NCBI GenBank assembly: GCA_009780855.1
Contig: WQZG01000027.1
Location: 1 to 40,312 of the forward strand
Length of the DNA: 40,312 nt
Reading direction: 5' to 3'
From: Treponema sp.
GTDB taxonomy: Bacteria > Spirochaetota > Spirochaetia > Treponematales > Breznakiellaceae
Positions 1 through 8,118 of the stretch are shown here, piece by piece. Made by a program: the position numbers and the translations under genes. Position 1 is the stretch's first letter, and the number at the start of each line of letters is the position of its first letter. The notes below the pieces were generated by a model that saw only the letters and a program-made list of their open reading frames with translations, was not told where the DNA came from and searched no databases.

Positions 1-38
1 CTTTGATCGTCTGGTACCCATTCTTCCTCCTGACTCAT
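1..38 (-). CDS. Start of a leftward ORF, probable transposase gene (partial)
   Basis: An ATG at 38 on the minus strand opens a frame reading M-S-Q-E-E-E-W-V-P-D-D-Q, which runs off the left edge. No strong ribosome-binding site is visible (only TTGTAAG before the ATG). The position just inside the repeats suggests the first gene of the insertion sequence. Only 12 codons are visible, so the product cannot be identified from the protein itself. Confidence 0.35.
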   Translation of the reverse strand, partial: MSQEEEWVPDDQ

Positions 39-45
39 CTTACAA

Positions 46-112
46 GGGGGACATTTCTATTGAACGCAGGGGGACATTTCTACTGAACGGAAACAGGGGA
101 CATTTCTATTGC
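46..112. repeat. Three tandem-spaced terminal repeats
   Basis: The unit GGGGGACATTTCTATTGAAC occurs at 46 and, with one change (TACTG for TATTG), at 69. A shorter third copy, GGGGACATTTCTATTG, starts at 96. Unit starts are 23 and about 27 bases apart, a little over two helical turns, which would suit several protein molecules binding one DNA face. Confidence 0.75.
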
Positions 113-137
113 ATGGCGACAATTTTTATTTTTTTTG

Positions 138-166
138 TTGACAATATAGAATTTCCATGTTAGCAT
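138..166 (+). promoter_or_regulatory. Promoter of the transporter/glycan operon
   Basis: A perfect TTGACA (138-143) is followed after 17 bases by TAGCAT (161-166, 4 of 6 consensus). It lies in a very AT-rich stretch just outside the insertion-sequence repeats and about 45 bases before the first permease. Confidence 0.6.
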
Positions 167-173
167 AATATAA

Positions 174-185
174 GTTAACGTTAAC
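174..185. promoter_or_regulatory. GTTAACGTTAAC operator 1 (LacI-family type)
   Basis: A perfect 12-bp palindrome lies 8 bases after the -10, where it would cover the transcription start. The same 12-mer recurs at 6158. Palindromes with a central CG and AAC half-sites are typical of LacI-family sugar repressors. No regulator gene is in the window, so the repressor is inferred. Confidence 0.7.
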
Positions 186-211
186 CTTTTTAAGATAAAG
201 AGGCATATTTT

Positions 212-1135
212 ATGCAAAAAAACCCAAGAAAAAGCCTGAGTTTTATATTGAAAAAATATTGGTTTCTTTATTTATTAATGATTCCCATTTTTGCCTACTA
301 TATTTTATTGCGTTATTGGCCCATGTTAATGCAGATAATTCTTTCATTTAAAAATTACCGTCTGGACCAGGGGATCTGGGGCAGTATGTGGGTAGGGTTT
401 GATAATTTCAAGACTTTATTCGGCCGTTATGATTTTTTACCGGTGTTGCGCAATACCATAATTCTTAGCCTGTACCAGCTTGTGTTTAATTTTTTCCCGC
501 CTATAATTCTTGCGATTCTGCTTTTTGATTTACGCAGACAAATAGTCAGGAGAACCGCGCAAACCCTGTTATACATACCTCATTTTTTTTCGTGGGTCAT
601 TATCTATGCCATAGTTTTTTCCGCTTTTTCACCGGATGGTTTTGTTAATCAGATTACCAAAATATTGAATAACGGAAAATTTATCAACTTTCTTGTCCTG
701 CCCCAGTACTTCCGGCCCCTTATAGTGGGATCTGCCCTGTTCAAAGATATCGGCTGGGGAACCATCATTTATCTGGCTGCCCTGTCGGGTATTGATCCCG
801 GTTTATTCGATGCTGCAAAAATTGACGGTGCAGGGCCTATACAGCGTATATGGCACATAACGCTGCCTTCAGTAGCGCCTGTTGTAGTTTTCCTGTTCAC
901 ACTAGCAATCGGTAATATTCTGACAGCGCCGGTAGAGCAAATTTTATTGTTTTTAACACCTGCTTCCATGACGGTCGGCGATGTTATCGGTACCTGGGTT
1001 TACCGTGTCGGTATAGGCCAGATGCGGTACAGTCTTACGGCAACAATGAACTTTTTCCAGTCGGCCATTGGTTTAGTTTTGGTTTTGACTGCAAATTATG
1101 TCGCCCAAAAAACGGTAGGACGCGGTATATGGTAA
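212..1135 (+). CDS. Sugar ABC transporter permease, LplB type
   Basis: A 307-residue inner-membrane permease of a binding-protein-dependent sugar importer. It has a basic N-terminus, then about six hydrophobic segments starting near residue 18 (WFLYLLMIPIFAYYI). The EAA loop that docks the ATPase is clear near residues 205-225: FDAAKIDGAGPIQRIW followed by ITLPSVAP. The pattern and length match the LplB/YteP branch of the MalF-like permeases, which in relatives import complex or uronate-containing oligosaccharides. The ATG has AAAGAGG 8 bases upstream. It is the first gene after the operator-controlled promoter and overlaps the next permease by 7 bases, so translation is probably coupled. No ATPase gene is nearby; a shared MsmK-like ATPase elsewhere is the likely partner. 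Confidence 0.9.
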   Translation: MQKNPRKSLSFILKKYWFLYLLMIPIFAYYILLRYWPMLMQIILSFKNYRLDQGIWGSMWVGFDNFKTLFGRYDFLPVLRNTIILSLYQLVFNFFPPIILAILLFDLRRQIVRRTAQTLLYIPHFFSWVIIYAIVFSAFSPDGFVNQITKILNNGKFINFLVLPQYFRPLIVGSALFKDIGWGTIIYLAALSGIDPGLFDAAKIDGAGPIQRIWHITLPSVAPVVVFLFTLAIGNILTAPVEQILLFLTPASMTVGDVIGTWVYRVGIGQMRYSLTATMNFFQSAIGLVLVLTANYVAQKTVGRGIW

Positions 1136-2019
1136 CTGCCAACAAGAATGAACAGATATATTCTTTTTTTTGTTATCTGATAGTCGGACTGGCTGCGCTT
1201 GTTGCCCTGGTTCCGCTGCTCTATGTGTTTTCAATGTCCCTGACCGGTGAACGTGAATGGATCGATCGGGGCGGTTTTATTTTTATTCCCTTTCATCCGA
1301 CATTCCGTGCATATGAAATTATTTTTACCGCAGGAAGTGCTTTTGTAAGGTCCTTGTTTATTAGCATCGAGCGTACAATTCTGGGAACGGCCATCCAGCT
1401 TTCATTAACCGTAATAACCGGATACATAATGTCACGCATCAGGCTGCCGGGGAGAAAATTCATAATAATAATGGTATTGGTTACCATCCTTTTTGGCAGC
1501 GGCCTGATTCCGACATATCTGGTTATCAGGAGCCTCGGGATAATGAATACAATATGGGCCCTGATTATCCCGGGGGCTGTCCATAGCTGGAGCGCTCTGG
1601 TTTTCAAACAATTTTTTGAAGGAATACCTGCCTCCCTTGAGGAATCTGCCGAGATGGATGGGGCCACTGAATTTACAAAAATGGTAAAAATACTGCTACC
1701 CATGAGCGCACCTTCCCTTGCGGCCATCGGTCTATTTACCGCTGTCGGGCACTGGAACGCCTGGTTTGATGTAATGCTTTATATCAATGACGGCAAACTT
1801 TATACAATGCAATACATTATCCGCAACATGTTTGTAAGTTCGAATCTTTCAAATGACCTGATTTTAAATTACGGCCTGATGGATGTGGATTACAGGGTCC
1901 CGCTCAATACGCTGAGAATGGCGGTTGCCATTTTTGGTACTGTCCCCATTTTACTTGTATACCCGTTTTTACAAAAATACTTTATCAGGGGAGTTTATCT
2001 GGGCGCAGTAAAGGAATAG
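1129..2019 (+). CDS. Sugar ABC transporter permease, LplC/YtcP type
   Basis: A 296-residue second permease of the importer, of the MalG-like AraQ/LplC/YtcP branch. It has about six hydrophobic segments (first near residues 12-36) and the EAA loop near residues 165-190, EESAEMDGATEFTKMVKI followed by LLPMSAP. The C-terminus ends YFIRGVYLGAVKE, in the style of LplC proteins. The ATG lies inside the end of the first permease (7-base overlap), so the two subunits are likely made in equal amounts. It should pair with the permease upstream and the solute-binding protein downstream. Confidence 0.9.
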   Translation: MVTANKNEQIYSFFCYLIVGLAALVALVPLLYVFSMSLTGEREWIDRGGFIFIPFHPTFRAYEIIFTAGSAFVRSLFISIERTILGTAIQLSLTVITGYIMSRIRLPGRKFIIIMVLVTILFGSGLIPTYLVIRSLGIMNTIWALIIPGAVHSWSALVFKQFFEGIPASLEESAEMDGATEFTKMVKILLPMSAPSLAAIGLFTAVGHWNAWFDVMLYINDGKLYTMQYIIRNMFVSSNLSNDLILNYGLMDVDYRVPLNTLRMAVAIFGTVPILLVYPFLQKYFIRGVYLGAVKE

Positions 2020-2098
2020 TGAACATTCATAAACCGACGATTAATCCCGGGCAGTCAGTTTATGTTTTAATTTTATTAATTATTACAGGAGGATTAAA

Positions 2099-3697
2099 GT
2101 GAATAAAAAGAAAATTTTGCTCATTGTAATGACATGTGTTTTGACAATGAGCCTTATGGCCGGAGGATCCGGCCAAACTGCAAAGCCAGCCGGCTCATCA
2201 AACGGCAAGGTCGTTTTGACCCCGCGTCCCGCAAATGCACCGCCTGAAAAAATAACCATTGTCGAACAGGGATGGACCAATACACCGATCGGTTACCCCA
2301 ATCCAATTGACGACTGGATCAAAAAAAATTTGAATATTGACTTCCAGATCATTGCGGTTCCCGGCTCCGATCTGATAACAAAGGCTACTACGATGTTTGC
2401 TTCCGGCGATGACCCGGACATGGTGCATCATATGAACGATCAGAAGAATACAATTTTGATGTTCTACGATCAGGGAGTATTATGTGATGATCTGACCCCT
2501 TACCTGGATTATATGCCAACCCGCAAAGCGCTGATGACGCCTGAAGTTACAATAGTATGCACCAAAGACGGAAAAATATTCGGCCTTCCCAATGTACCTA
2601 CTCCTTCAACCGGCGGCTGGTATGTCCGCAAGGACTGGCTTGCCAATCTGGGCCTTTCCATGCCAAAAACCGAAACAGAGTGCCTTGATATGCTCAGGGC
2701 GTTTACCAATAACGATCCCTCAGGCACTGGGATGAAAACTTTTGGAATTACCGAAGCAGCCGCCAATACCGGGTTCAGATATATGAATTTTATCGGGGAT
2801 TTTTTTGGCGAAAGGGGTTATATTATTTCAAACAACCAGGTAGTGCATGATATTCTGAACGGTAATCGCAAAAAGACCCTGGATTTTATCCGGACAGTTG
2901 TCAATGAACAACTGATAAATTCTGACTGGCTGACAGTCGGCGTGGAAGATCGCAAGGCTCAGTTGTATGCCGGCGCCTACGGCATGATCTATTATCCGCC
3001 CGGACTGGTCAATGATTGTGAACAGGCTTATAAAAATGACGGCTCAACACTCGGCTGGTGGGAACCAATGCCATGGTCTGACTGGTCAGGCAACGGTACA
3101 GGCGGCAAAGGTGATCCTGCTGTCCTAACACCTGCTCTTCTTGGCATTTCCAAAAAAGCTGCGGCAGATCCGGAAAAAATGGAGCGTATCTGCGCATTAA
3201 TCGAAACATGTACTTATCCTAATTCCGGTTACTGGCCGCTGCGGTACTGCCAGGATTTGGGTGAAGGGTATACCTATCTGTTAATCCCGATAGACGGCGG
3301 AGGTTATTTCTTCTCCAATGGTCTGGATATAGGCGGGCCATGGCACTGGAAGGCCAATAACGGAGGAGTCAACGATTATGGTTCATGGATTGGTACCAGT
3401 GCTGACCTGACAATCGGCGGTACTTCAGTAACAGTTCCGCCGGCTGTAGGCCTCCAGATCGCCAATACAAAAATAATGTCTGATGCTCCAAGATACAAGG
3501 GAGAGCAGCAATTGCTTAACCTTGATCAACAGACTTTAAACGATCTTAAGACCTTTACCGATACTTTTGAAATGAATTATATACTCGGTATCGACAACAA
3601 CTGGGACGGCTATGTATCGCAATGGCGCAGAATGGGCGGTGACCAGTTAATTGCAGATGCCACGGCACAATTTAAGGCACTTGGGTTGATAAAATAA
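2099..3697 (+). CDS. Extracellular solute-binding protein of the sugar importer (LplA-like)
   Basis: A 532-residue binding protein that would capture the oligosaccharide outside the inner membrane and deliver it to the two permeases. The start is GTG at 2099 with AGGAGG 6 bases upstream. Residues 1-20 form a signal peptide: three lysines, a hydrophobic run, then SLMAGGSGQ. There is no lipobox cysteine, so as written it looks like a soluble or uncleaved periplasmic protein rather than a lipoprotein, which is unusual for this family. The length and the Trp/Tyr-rich, Gly-rich body fit the large LplA-type family 1 proteins that bind oligosaccharides. A strong hairpin terminator follows 31 bases after the stop, which would let this subunit be made in excess over the enzymes downstream. 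Confidence 0.88.
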   Translation: MNKKKILLIVMTCVLTMSLMAGGSGQTAKPAGSSNGKVVLTPRPANAPPEKITIVEQGWTNTPIGYPNPIDDWIKKNLNIDFQIIAVPGSDLITKATTMFASGDDPDMVHHMNDQKNTILMFYDQGVLCDDLTPYLDYMPTRKALMTPEVTIVCTKDGKIFGLPNVPTPSTGGWYVRKDWLANLGLSMPKTETECLDMLRAFTNNDPSGTGMKTFGITEAAANTGFRYMNFIGDFFGERGYIISNNQVVHDILNGNRKKTLDFIRTVVNEQLINSDWLTVGVEDRKAQLYAGAYGMIYYPPGLVNDCEQAYKNDGSTLGWWEPMPWSDWSGNGTGGKGDPAVLTPALLGISKKAAADPEKMERICALIETCTYPNSGYWPLRYCQDLGEGYTYLLIPIDGGGYFFSNGLDIGGPWHWKANNGGVNDYGSWIGTSADLTIGGTSVTVPPAVGLQIANTKIMSDAPRYKGEQQLLNLDQQTLNDLKTFTDTFEMNYILGIDNNWDGYVSQWRRMGGDQLIADATAQFKALGLIK

Positions 3698-3728
3698 CAG
3701 ACAGTTTATAATTTTATTTCGTTGATTG

Positions 3729-3761
3729 CCGGATGTATTATTAATACATCCGGTATTTTTT
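3729..3761 (+). terminator. Intra-locus rho-independent terminator
   Basis: CCGGATGTATT (3729-3739) pairs perfectly with AATACATCCGG (3743-3753) around a 3-base loop, giving an 11-bp stem, followed by a run TATTTTTT. It lies between the binding-protein gene and the first rhamnosidase, only 20 bases before the next start codon. That leaves no room for a separate promoter, so partial read-through is implied. Confidence 0.85.
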
Positions 3762-3780
3762 ACATGCAGGGGAAATAAAC

Positions 3781-6114
3781 ATGAACTCAAATTCCGGGCA
3801 TCAAATTATGGAGCACATTACTCTGGATGCAGAGTTTATCTGGGCAGGCAGCGGAGATCGAACCGTTAATACTTTTTATCTTTTTCGCAGAAAACTTCGT
3901 GCGGAAAAACCCGGAACATATACATTGAGCATCTCAGGTTATACCCGTTACCGCCTTTACATAAACGGGGAATTTATTTCAAACGGACCGCCGCCCTCTC
4001 CGGAGTATATCAGTATTTGTGATGTTCACAATGTTACACTGCCTGCAGGTTTTAATTGCATCTCAGTTGAAGTGTGGTATTTCAGGGAAGGGGCATCGCC
4101 TTTCCTCATTCTGGAACTGAAGGATTCCGGCGGGAATGTCCTTTTGTCAACCAATGAAACATGGAAAGCCCTGCGCGCTCCGATGTGGCGGCAGGATACC
4201 CAAGCAGATATAAACTGCTGTCCCATGCTGCACCAGGAATTTTATGATGCACGTGTCTGTCCGGAAGGCTGGAAACTGACCGGGTTTGACGATACTTTAT
4301 GGCCCAAGGCAGCCGTACTTGAGCCGATCCCGTTAGTAAGGCGGGATATCCCGGTTATCGGGACAAAGCCTGTATATGCAAACCGAATTGAACTTGTGGA
4401 AGAAGCCATTGGCCTTGAAAACCGCAGACGTTCCCATGACTTAAGCATTGTACTTTCCATGCAAGGAAAACCGCTTGAGTACAGCACCGCCGGCAAAACT
4501 GAAAATTTGCTGAACGAGTCGGGTGAATCAATTTTCATGTCGAGTACCAATCATATGAATCATGATTTTACACTTGACGGTTATTACGATCCCTGTGTGA
4601 TACTCGACTTTGGCAAAGTAATAACAGGATATGCCGAATTCAGCCTGGATGGCTTTTGCGGCGGTATGCTCGATATAGGTTACGCCGAACGTTTAATTGA
4701 CGGTCATTTTGTAAATGCACTGGAAGGCCTCCACGGTTCGGACAGGTATATCATGAAGGGCGGTCCGGAACAGTACCGTTTTTTTGCATGGAAGGCATTC
4801 CGTTATCTTAAACTGCGTTTCCATGATTGTTTTGAGCCGGTGACTGTGCATTATGTACGTGCGGCAGCGGCTACCTACCCTTACAGGAAACGGGGAAATT
4901 TTGAAAGCAGTGATCAACTCCTGAATAAAGTTTTCGATATCTGCCGCTATACACTCAGGTTGTGTTCGCATGAACATATAATGGACACCCCGTGGCGCGA
5001 ACAGGGACAATACTGCATTGATGTATCCGCGGTTTCACTGGGCGGCATCTATGCCTGTTTTGGTGATACTGCACTGACCGGGAAATTCCTGTGGCAGGCA
5101 GCCATGGTCCAGCTTCCGTCCGGACTTATAAAGGAAGCAACCCATAACTGGAACGGAGCGTGGCGCGGGACGGTATTTGACTGCTCAATATGGTGGGCGG
5201 GCGCACTGTGGAATCATTATGAATACACAGGTGATGAACAGTGGATAGTCCGCTTTTATCCGCAAGTGTCCAGGATCGTTTATGGGGTTACAGAATACCT
5301 GGATAAGAACGGGTTAATCGGCCCGCTGCCGTACCGCGCGTTTGTCGATTGGGCCAAAATCGAAGGTCTGGGTTACGGCCAGGACCATGTTAGCGGTGAA
5401 AGCACATTTTTAAATGCGCTGTTTTACGGTACAACTGCAAAGATTTTAAAGATGGCAGATTTGATGGGTGACACCCGTATGGTAAGTTACCTGACAGATG
5501 TCCGGGCAGGAATAAAAAAAACATATAACACACAATTTTTTGACAACAATAAAGGTGTGTATACAGACCTGAATTTAAAAGGACAAAAATCCGGTGTAAG
5601 CGAACACAGCAATATGGCGGCTATTCTGTGGGGTCTGTGCGATAGTGAGGAAGCCGCAAATATAATTAATAAAATGTTTATAAACAAATCGATAAAATTC
5701 ACTATGGCTGAACCATTTGCCGCGGCAATAACTTTACAGGCGCTTGACAAAGCGGGGTGCACCGATATTGCCTGCCAGATAATCCGCGACCGCTGGGGCG
5801 CCTGGATGGCTGACCGCGGGGCAACTTCACTTAACGAAGAATGGGGGCATAACGGTTCATGGCGATCCGGACAATACCTGGGATTCATGAGATCATTCTC
5901 GCATGCGTGGGGAGCCGGACCTGCAGAGTTCCTAATAAAAAACATCATGGGGCTTGAGATAGCCGAACCCGGATGCGGAAAAATTCGATTAAATCCCCGA
6001 AACATCGGAGAAGATTACACTGCCGCTTATCCCCTGCCGCAGGGCGATATCATTGTCAGATTCAGGGATGGGTCATATGCGGTAACTTTGCCTGATGGTG
6101 TCGAAGAAGTTTAA
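3781..6114 (+). CDS. GH78 family alpha-L-rhamnosidase
   Basis: A 777-residue probable inverting alpha-L-rhamnosidase, releasing rhamnose from imported oligosaccharides. The N-terminal third is a beta-sandwich with the lectin-like segment YRLYINGEFISNGP typical of rhamnosidase N-domains. The (alpha/alpha)6 catalytic barrel starts near residue 375. The GH78 signature appears as D402-T-P-W-R-E407-Q with D414 following, matching the usual DCPxREQxxWxGD, and a second acidic cluster at E686/E687 before SHAWGAGP matches the region of the catalytic base. The C-terminal beta domain contains GLEIAEPGCGKIRLNP. No signal peptide is seen, so it should be cytoplasmic. AGGGG lies 8 bases before the ATG. It follows the terminator at 3729 and is followed by a second operator-controlled promoter. 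The exact substrate within GH78 cannot be told. Confidence 0.85.
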   Translation: MNSNSGHQIMEHITLDAEFIWAGSGDRTVNTFYLFRRKLRAEKPGTYTLSISGYTRYRLYINGEFISNGPPPSPEYISICDVHNVTLPAGFNCISVEVWYFREGASPFLILELKDSGGNVLLSTNETWKALRAPMWRQDTQADINCCPMLHQEFYDARVCPEGWKLTGFDDTLWPKAAVLEPIPLVRRDIPVIGTKPVYANRIELVEEAIGLENRRRSHDLSIVLSMQGKPLEYSTAGKTENLLNESGESIFMSSTNHMNHDFTLDGYYDPCVILDFGKVITGYAEFSLDGFCGGMLDIGYAERLIDGHFVNALEGLHGSDRYIMKGGPEQYRFFAWKAFRYLKLRFHDCFEPVTVHYVRAAAATYPYRKRGNFESSDQLLNKVFDICRYTLRLCSHEHIMDTPWREQGQYCIDVSAVSLGGIYACFGDTALTGKFLWQAAMVQLPSGLIKEATHNWNGAWRGTVFDCSIWWAGALWNHYEYTGDEQWIVRFYPQVSRIVYGVTEYLDKNGLIGPLPYRAFVDWAKIEGLGYGQDHVSGESTFLNALFYGTTAKILKMADLMGDTRMVSYLTDVRAGIKKTYNTQFFDNNKGVYTDLNLKGQKSGVSEHSNMAAILWGLCDSEEAANIINKMFINKSIKFTMAEPFAAAITLQALDKAGCTDIACQIIRDRWGAWMADRGATSLNEEWGHNGSWRSGQYLGFMRSFSHAWGAGPAEFLIKNIMGLEIAEPGCGKIRLNPRNIGEDYTAAYPLPQGDIIVRFRDGSYAVTLPDGVEEV

Positions 6115-6117
6115 AAC

Positions 6118-6147
6118 TTGACAGCCGGGATTTTATATGTTTATATG
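6118..6147 (+). promoter_or_regulatory. Second promoter of the glycan locus
   Basis: TTGACA (6118-6123) lies right after the rhamnosidase stop codon. TATATG (6142-6147) follows at 18 bases, and a nearby GATAAT (6147-6152) is an alternative -10 at non-ideal spacing. The operator palindrome begins 6-11 bases later, the same geometry as at 138-185. Confidence 0.5.
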
Positions 6148-6157
6148 ATAATAACAG

Positions 6158-6169
6158 GTTAACGTTAAC
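6158..6169. promoter_or_regulatory. GTTAACGTTAAC operator 2 (LacI-family type)
   Basis: This is an exact copy of the 12-bp palindrome at 174-185, again just downstream of a promoter and ahead of a gene (start at 6221). Two exact copies in the only two long leader regions of the locus make it very likely that one sugar-responsive repressor controls both transcripts. Confidence 0.7.
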
Positions 6170-6220
6170 TGAAAATTTCAATATGTTGACAATACCTGGT
6201 CTAACTGCAGGAGTAAACCC

Positions 6221-8107
6221 ATGTACATATCCATGAAAATCCCCGAAGAGAAAAAGATAACCGTACCTGATAATCTCGATCTCGCGTGGCACGCAAAGCT
6301 GGCAATCAACGGTCTTATGGGCACTATTGATCCAAAAGTATACTACGAACCTTATTTTCTAACATATTACCAGGCAAGACCGGCCTATTTTCTCCACTGG
6401 AGCAGCATGCCCTCTGGTGTGCAGCCGAAGTACCTTGAGGCTCTCGCCCTTATGAAATGCATTACCGGAGCTTCCGAAATTCAGAATGAAGATGGTTTTA
6501 TTCAATCTTTTATGGAAAATATTAAAGAAGACGGTCTGATGTACGACAGGGCGCTGCCCGATCGTCCCTGGAATGTGGGCGTTGGATACGGCCGCAAGGA
6601 CTGGAATGAGGATTATGCCAATGTGGCAGGAAACGGCCGCCTGATCAACGGAATGTGGTACTATTACCAGCTGACCGGCGATGAAGTCTGGAAACGGGCC
6701 ATGCAGCGTACTGCCGAAAAAATAAACGAAATAGCAGTCCGTAAAAATGATTACGCCTATTTCCCGGATTCCAAATGCGGGAACGATTTTTCATGGGTAA
6801 AGAATGGCTGGCCGCACACAAACGAACCAGGAGGCCCGCAGGAAGGCAACGAAGGTTCAACGGTGTTTTACCAGACCCTGCCCATCCGGGGCCTGATGAA
6901 GTGGTACCAGGTAAGCGGCGATGAACGCATGCTTGACCTTTCGGTTAGGCTTGCACGATTCGGGATGAAGAAAAAATTTTACGGCGCCGGCAATGAACTT
7001 GACCCGGATGTCGGGGCGGAGAGGGCTCATACCTGGGGACACATACACGGCAATATGGCAGCATTCCGCGGTATTCTTGATTATGCGATTATCGCCGGAG
7101 ATATAAAGGCCCTGGAATTTGTAAATGACGGGTACCAGTTCTACCGGCATCATCTGTCACCCCAGCTTGGTTCGAGTCTGGGATATGAAAGCTGCTGTGT
7201 AGGTGACTGGCCGGCTCTTGGTATTGCGCTAAGCGACGCAGGAGTCGGTGATTACTGGGACGATGTTGATTATGCGATCCGTAACGCCGCGACACAGGCG
7301 CAGTGCATGGATGCAGAGGCCTACTACAAAATGGGTCAAAAATTCGCCGAACGTCCAAAGGACTCCAGGATCGGAGCTCCCACTGATATGCGTTTTACGA
7401 GGTCAATTGCAGTAAAACCCATACCCGGACTTGAAGATACAGACGATGTCATTGAACGTTCCATGGGCGCCATGTGCAACGCCCTTAGGGGCGGCATGTA
7501 CCAGCTACCCAACCAGATGGCATGCTGTACGGGCAACGGGATCCAGGGCTTTTATTACGGCTGGGAAGCGGCAATCCGCCACAATAACGGCGTCTCAACG
7601 GTAAATTTATTCTATACGCGGTTTTCACCGTGGATGGATTTAATTAGTTACCTTCCGTATGAGGGGAAAATTTTAATAAAGAACAAGACAACCAAAAATA
7701 TTAATGTCCGCATTCCGGGCTGGATCCGGCTATGCGATGTTTGCGTAAAAATGAATGGTAATGTTGTTGTACCGGATATAGCCGGACGCTACATGAGGAT
7801 AAGCAATCTGACCGGAAACGAGCAGATCGAATTTACCTTTCCGCAGCCCAGGCGGACGCTTGAGATCACAATGCCGGATTATAACCACCGGCCGCACGGA
7901 CTGGGCAGGGCCCGTGTCAGCGTTAATCTTGTCGGATCAACAATAATCGGCTTTAAGGAAAGCGGCGAAGAAGACAGCATGGGCACCGAACCTACCCAAA
8001 TAAAACTCTATGAGTATCCGCTTTTTTACAAAAAATACCGCAGGGGAGAGTACGCAGAAAAGGAAACCAATTATTATGTGCCTCCGAAAGCGATAAAATG
8101 GTATTAA
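6221..8107 (+). CDS. GH127/DUF1680-like six-hairpin glycosidase
   Basis: A 628-residue protein resembling beta-L-arabinofuranosidases of the GH127 superfamily. Residues about 20-450 look like an (alpha/alpha)6 barrel, and the last 180 form beta domains (IKNKTTKNINVRIPGWI is typical). GH127 enzymes use a zinc site made of Glu-x-Cys and a Cys-Cys pair. Here E323-S-C325 and C435-C436 (in ACCTGNG) supply all four residues. The two clusters are about 110 residues apart, wider than in the Bifidobacterium enzyme, and the N-terminal part diverges from typical members, so this may be a distant subfamily with another sugar preference. The start has AGGAG 7 bases upstream. No signal peptide is seen. It is the first gene after operator 2 and is followed at once by the URO-D-like gene. 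Confidence 0.7.
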   Translation: MYISMKIPEEKKITVPDNLDLAWHAKLAINGLMGTIDPKVYYEPYFLTYYQARPAYFLHWSSMPSGVQPKYLEALALMKCITGASEIQNEDGFIQSFMENIKEDGLMYDRALPDRPWNVGVGYGRKDWNEDYANVAGNGRLINGMWYYYQLTGDEVWKRAMQRTAEKINEIAVRKNDYAYFPDSKCGNDFSWVKNGWPHTNEPGGPQEGNEGSTVFYQTLPIRGLMKWYQVSGDERMLDLSVRLARFGMKKKFYGAGNELDPDVGAERAHTWGHIHGNMAAFRGILDYAIIAGDIKALEFVNDGYQFYRHHLSPQLGSSLGYESCCVGDWPALGIALSDAGVGDYWDDVDYAIRNAATQAQCMDAEAYYKMGQKFAERPKDSRIGAPTDMRFTRSIAVKPIPGLEDTDDVIERSMGAMCNALRGGMYQLPNQMACCTGNGIQGFYYGWEAAIRHNNGVSTVNLFYTRFSPWMDLISYLPYEGKILIKNKTTKNINVRIPGWIRLCDVCVKMNGNVVVPDIAGRYMRISNLTGNEQIEFTFPQPRRTLEITMPDYNHRPHGLGRARVSVNLVGSTIIGFKESGEEDSMGTEPTQIKLYEYPLFYKKYRRGEYAEKETNYYVPPKAIKWY

Positions 8108-8118
8108 GGAAAACAAGA

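Larger units (their letters stand above)
1..112 (-). mobile_element. End of an insertion sequence (family uncertain)
   Basis: Three near-identical copies of a G-rich unit followed by ACATTTCTAtTG lie at 46-66, 69-89 and 96-112. On the minus strand the outermost copy begins TGCAATAGAAATGTCCCC. A leftward ORF starts just inside them at 38. Several transposase-binding repeats outside the first gene is the layout of IS21-like and some IS481-like element ends, which also start with TG. The body of the element lies outside the window, so the family is inferred, and 112 as outer limit is the end of the last repeat, not a proven boundary. Confidence 0.5.

Noticed and set aside
6186..6191. A third perfect TTGACA near the second operator
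   Set aside because: At 16-18 bases downstream there is only the ribosome-binding site, so no -10 box fits. The shared TGTTGACAATA with position 136 is probably chance in AT-rich sequence.
8098..8118. Upstream ATG for the URO-D-like gene
   Set aside because: It overlaps the previous coding end and has no ribosome site, while the ATG at 8119 follows AAGGAAAA at good spacing.
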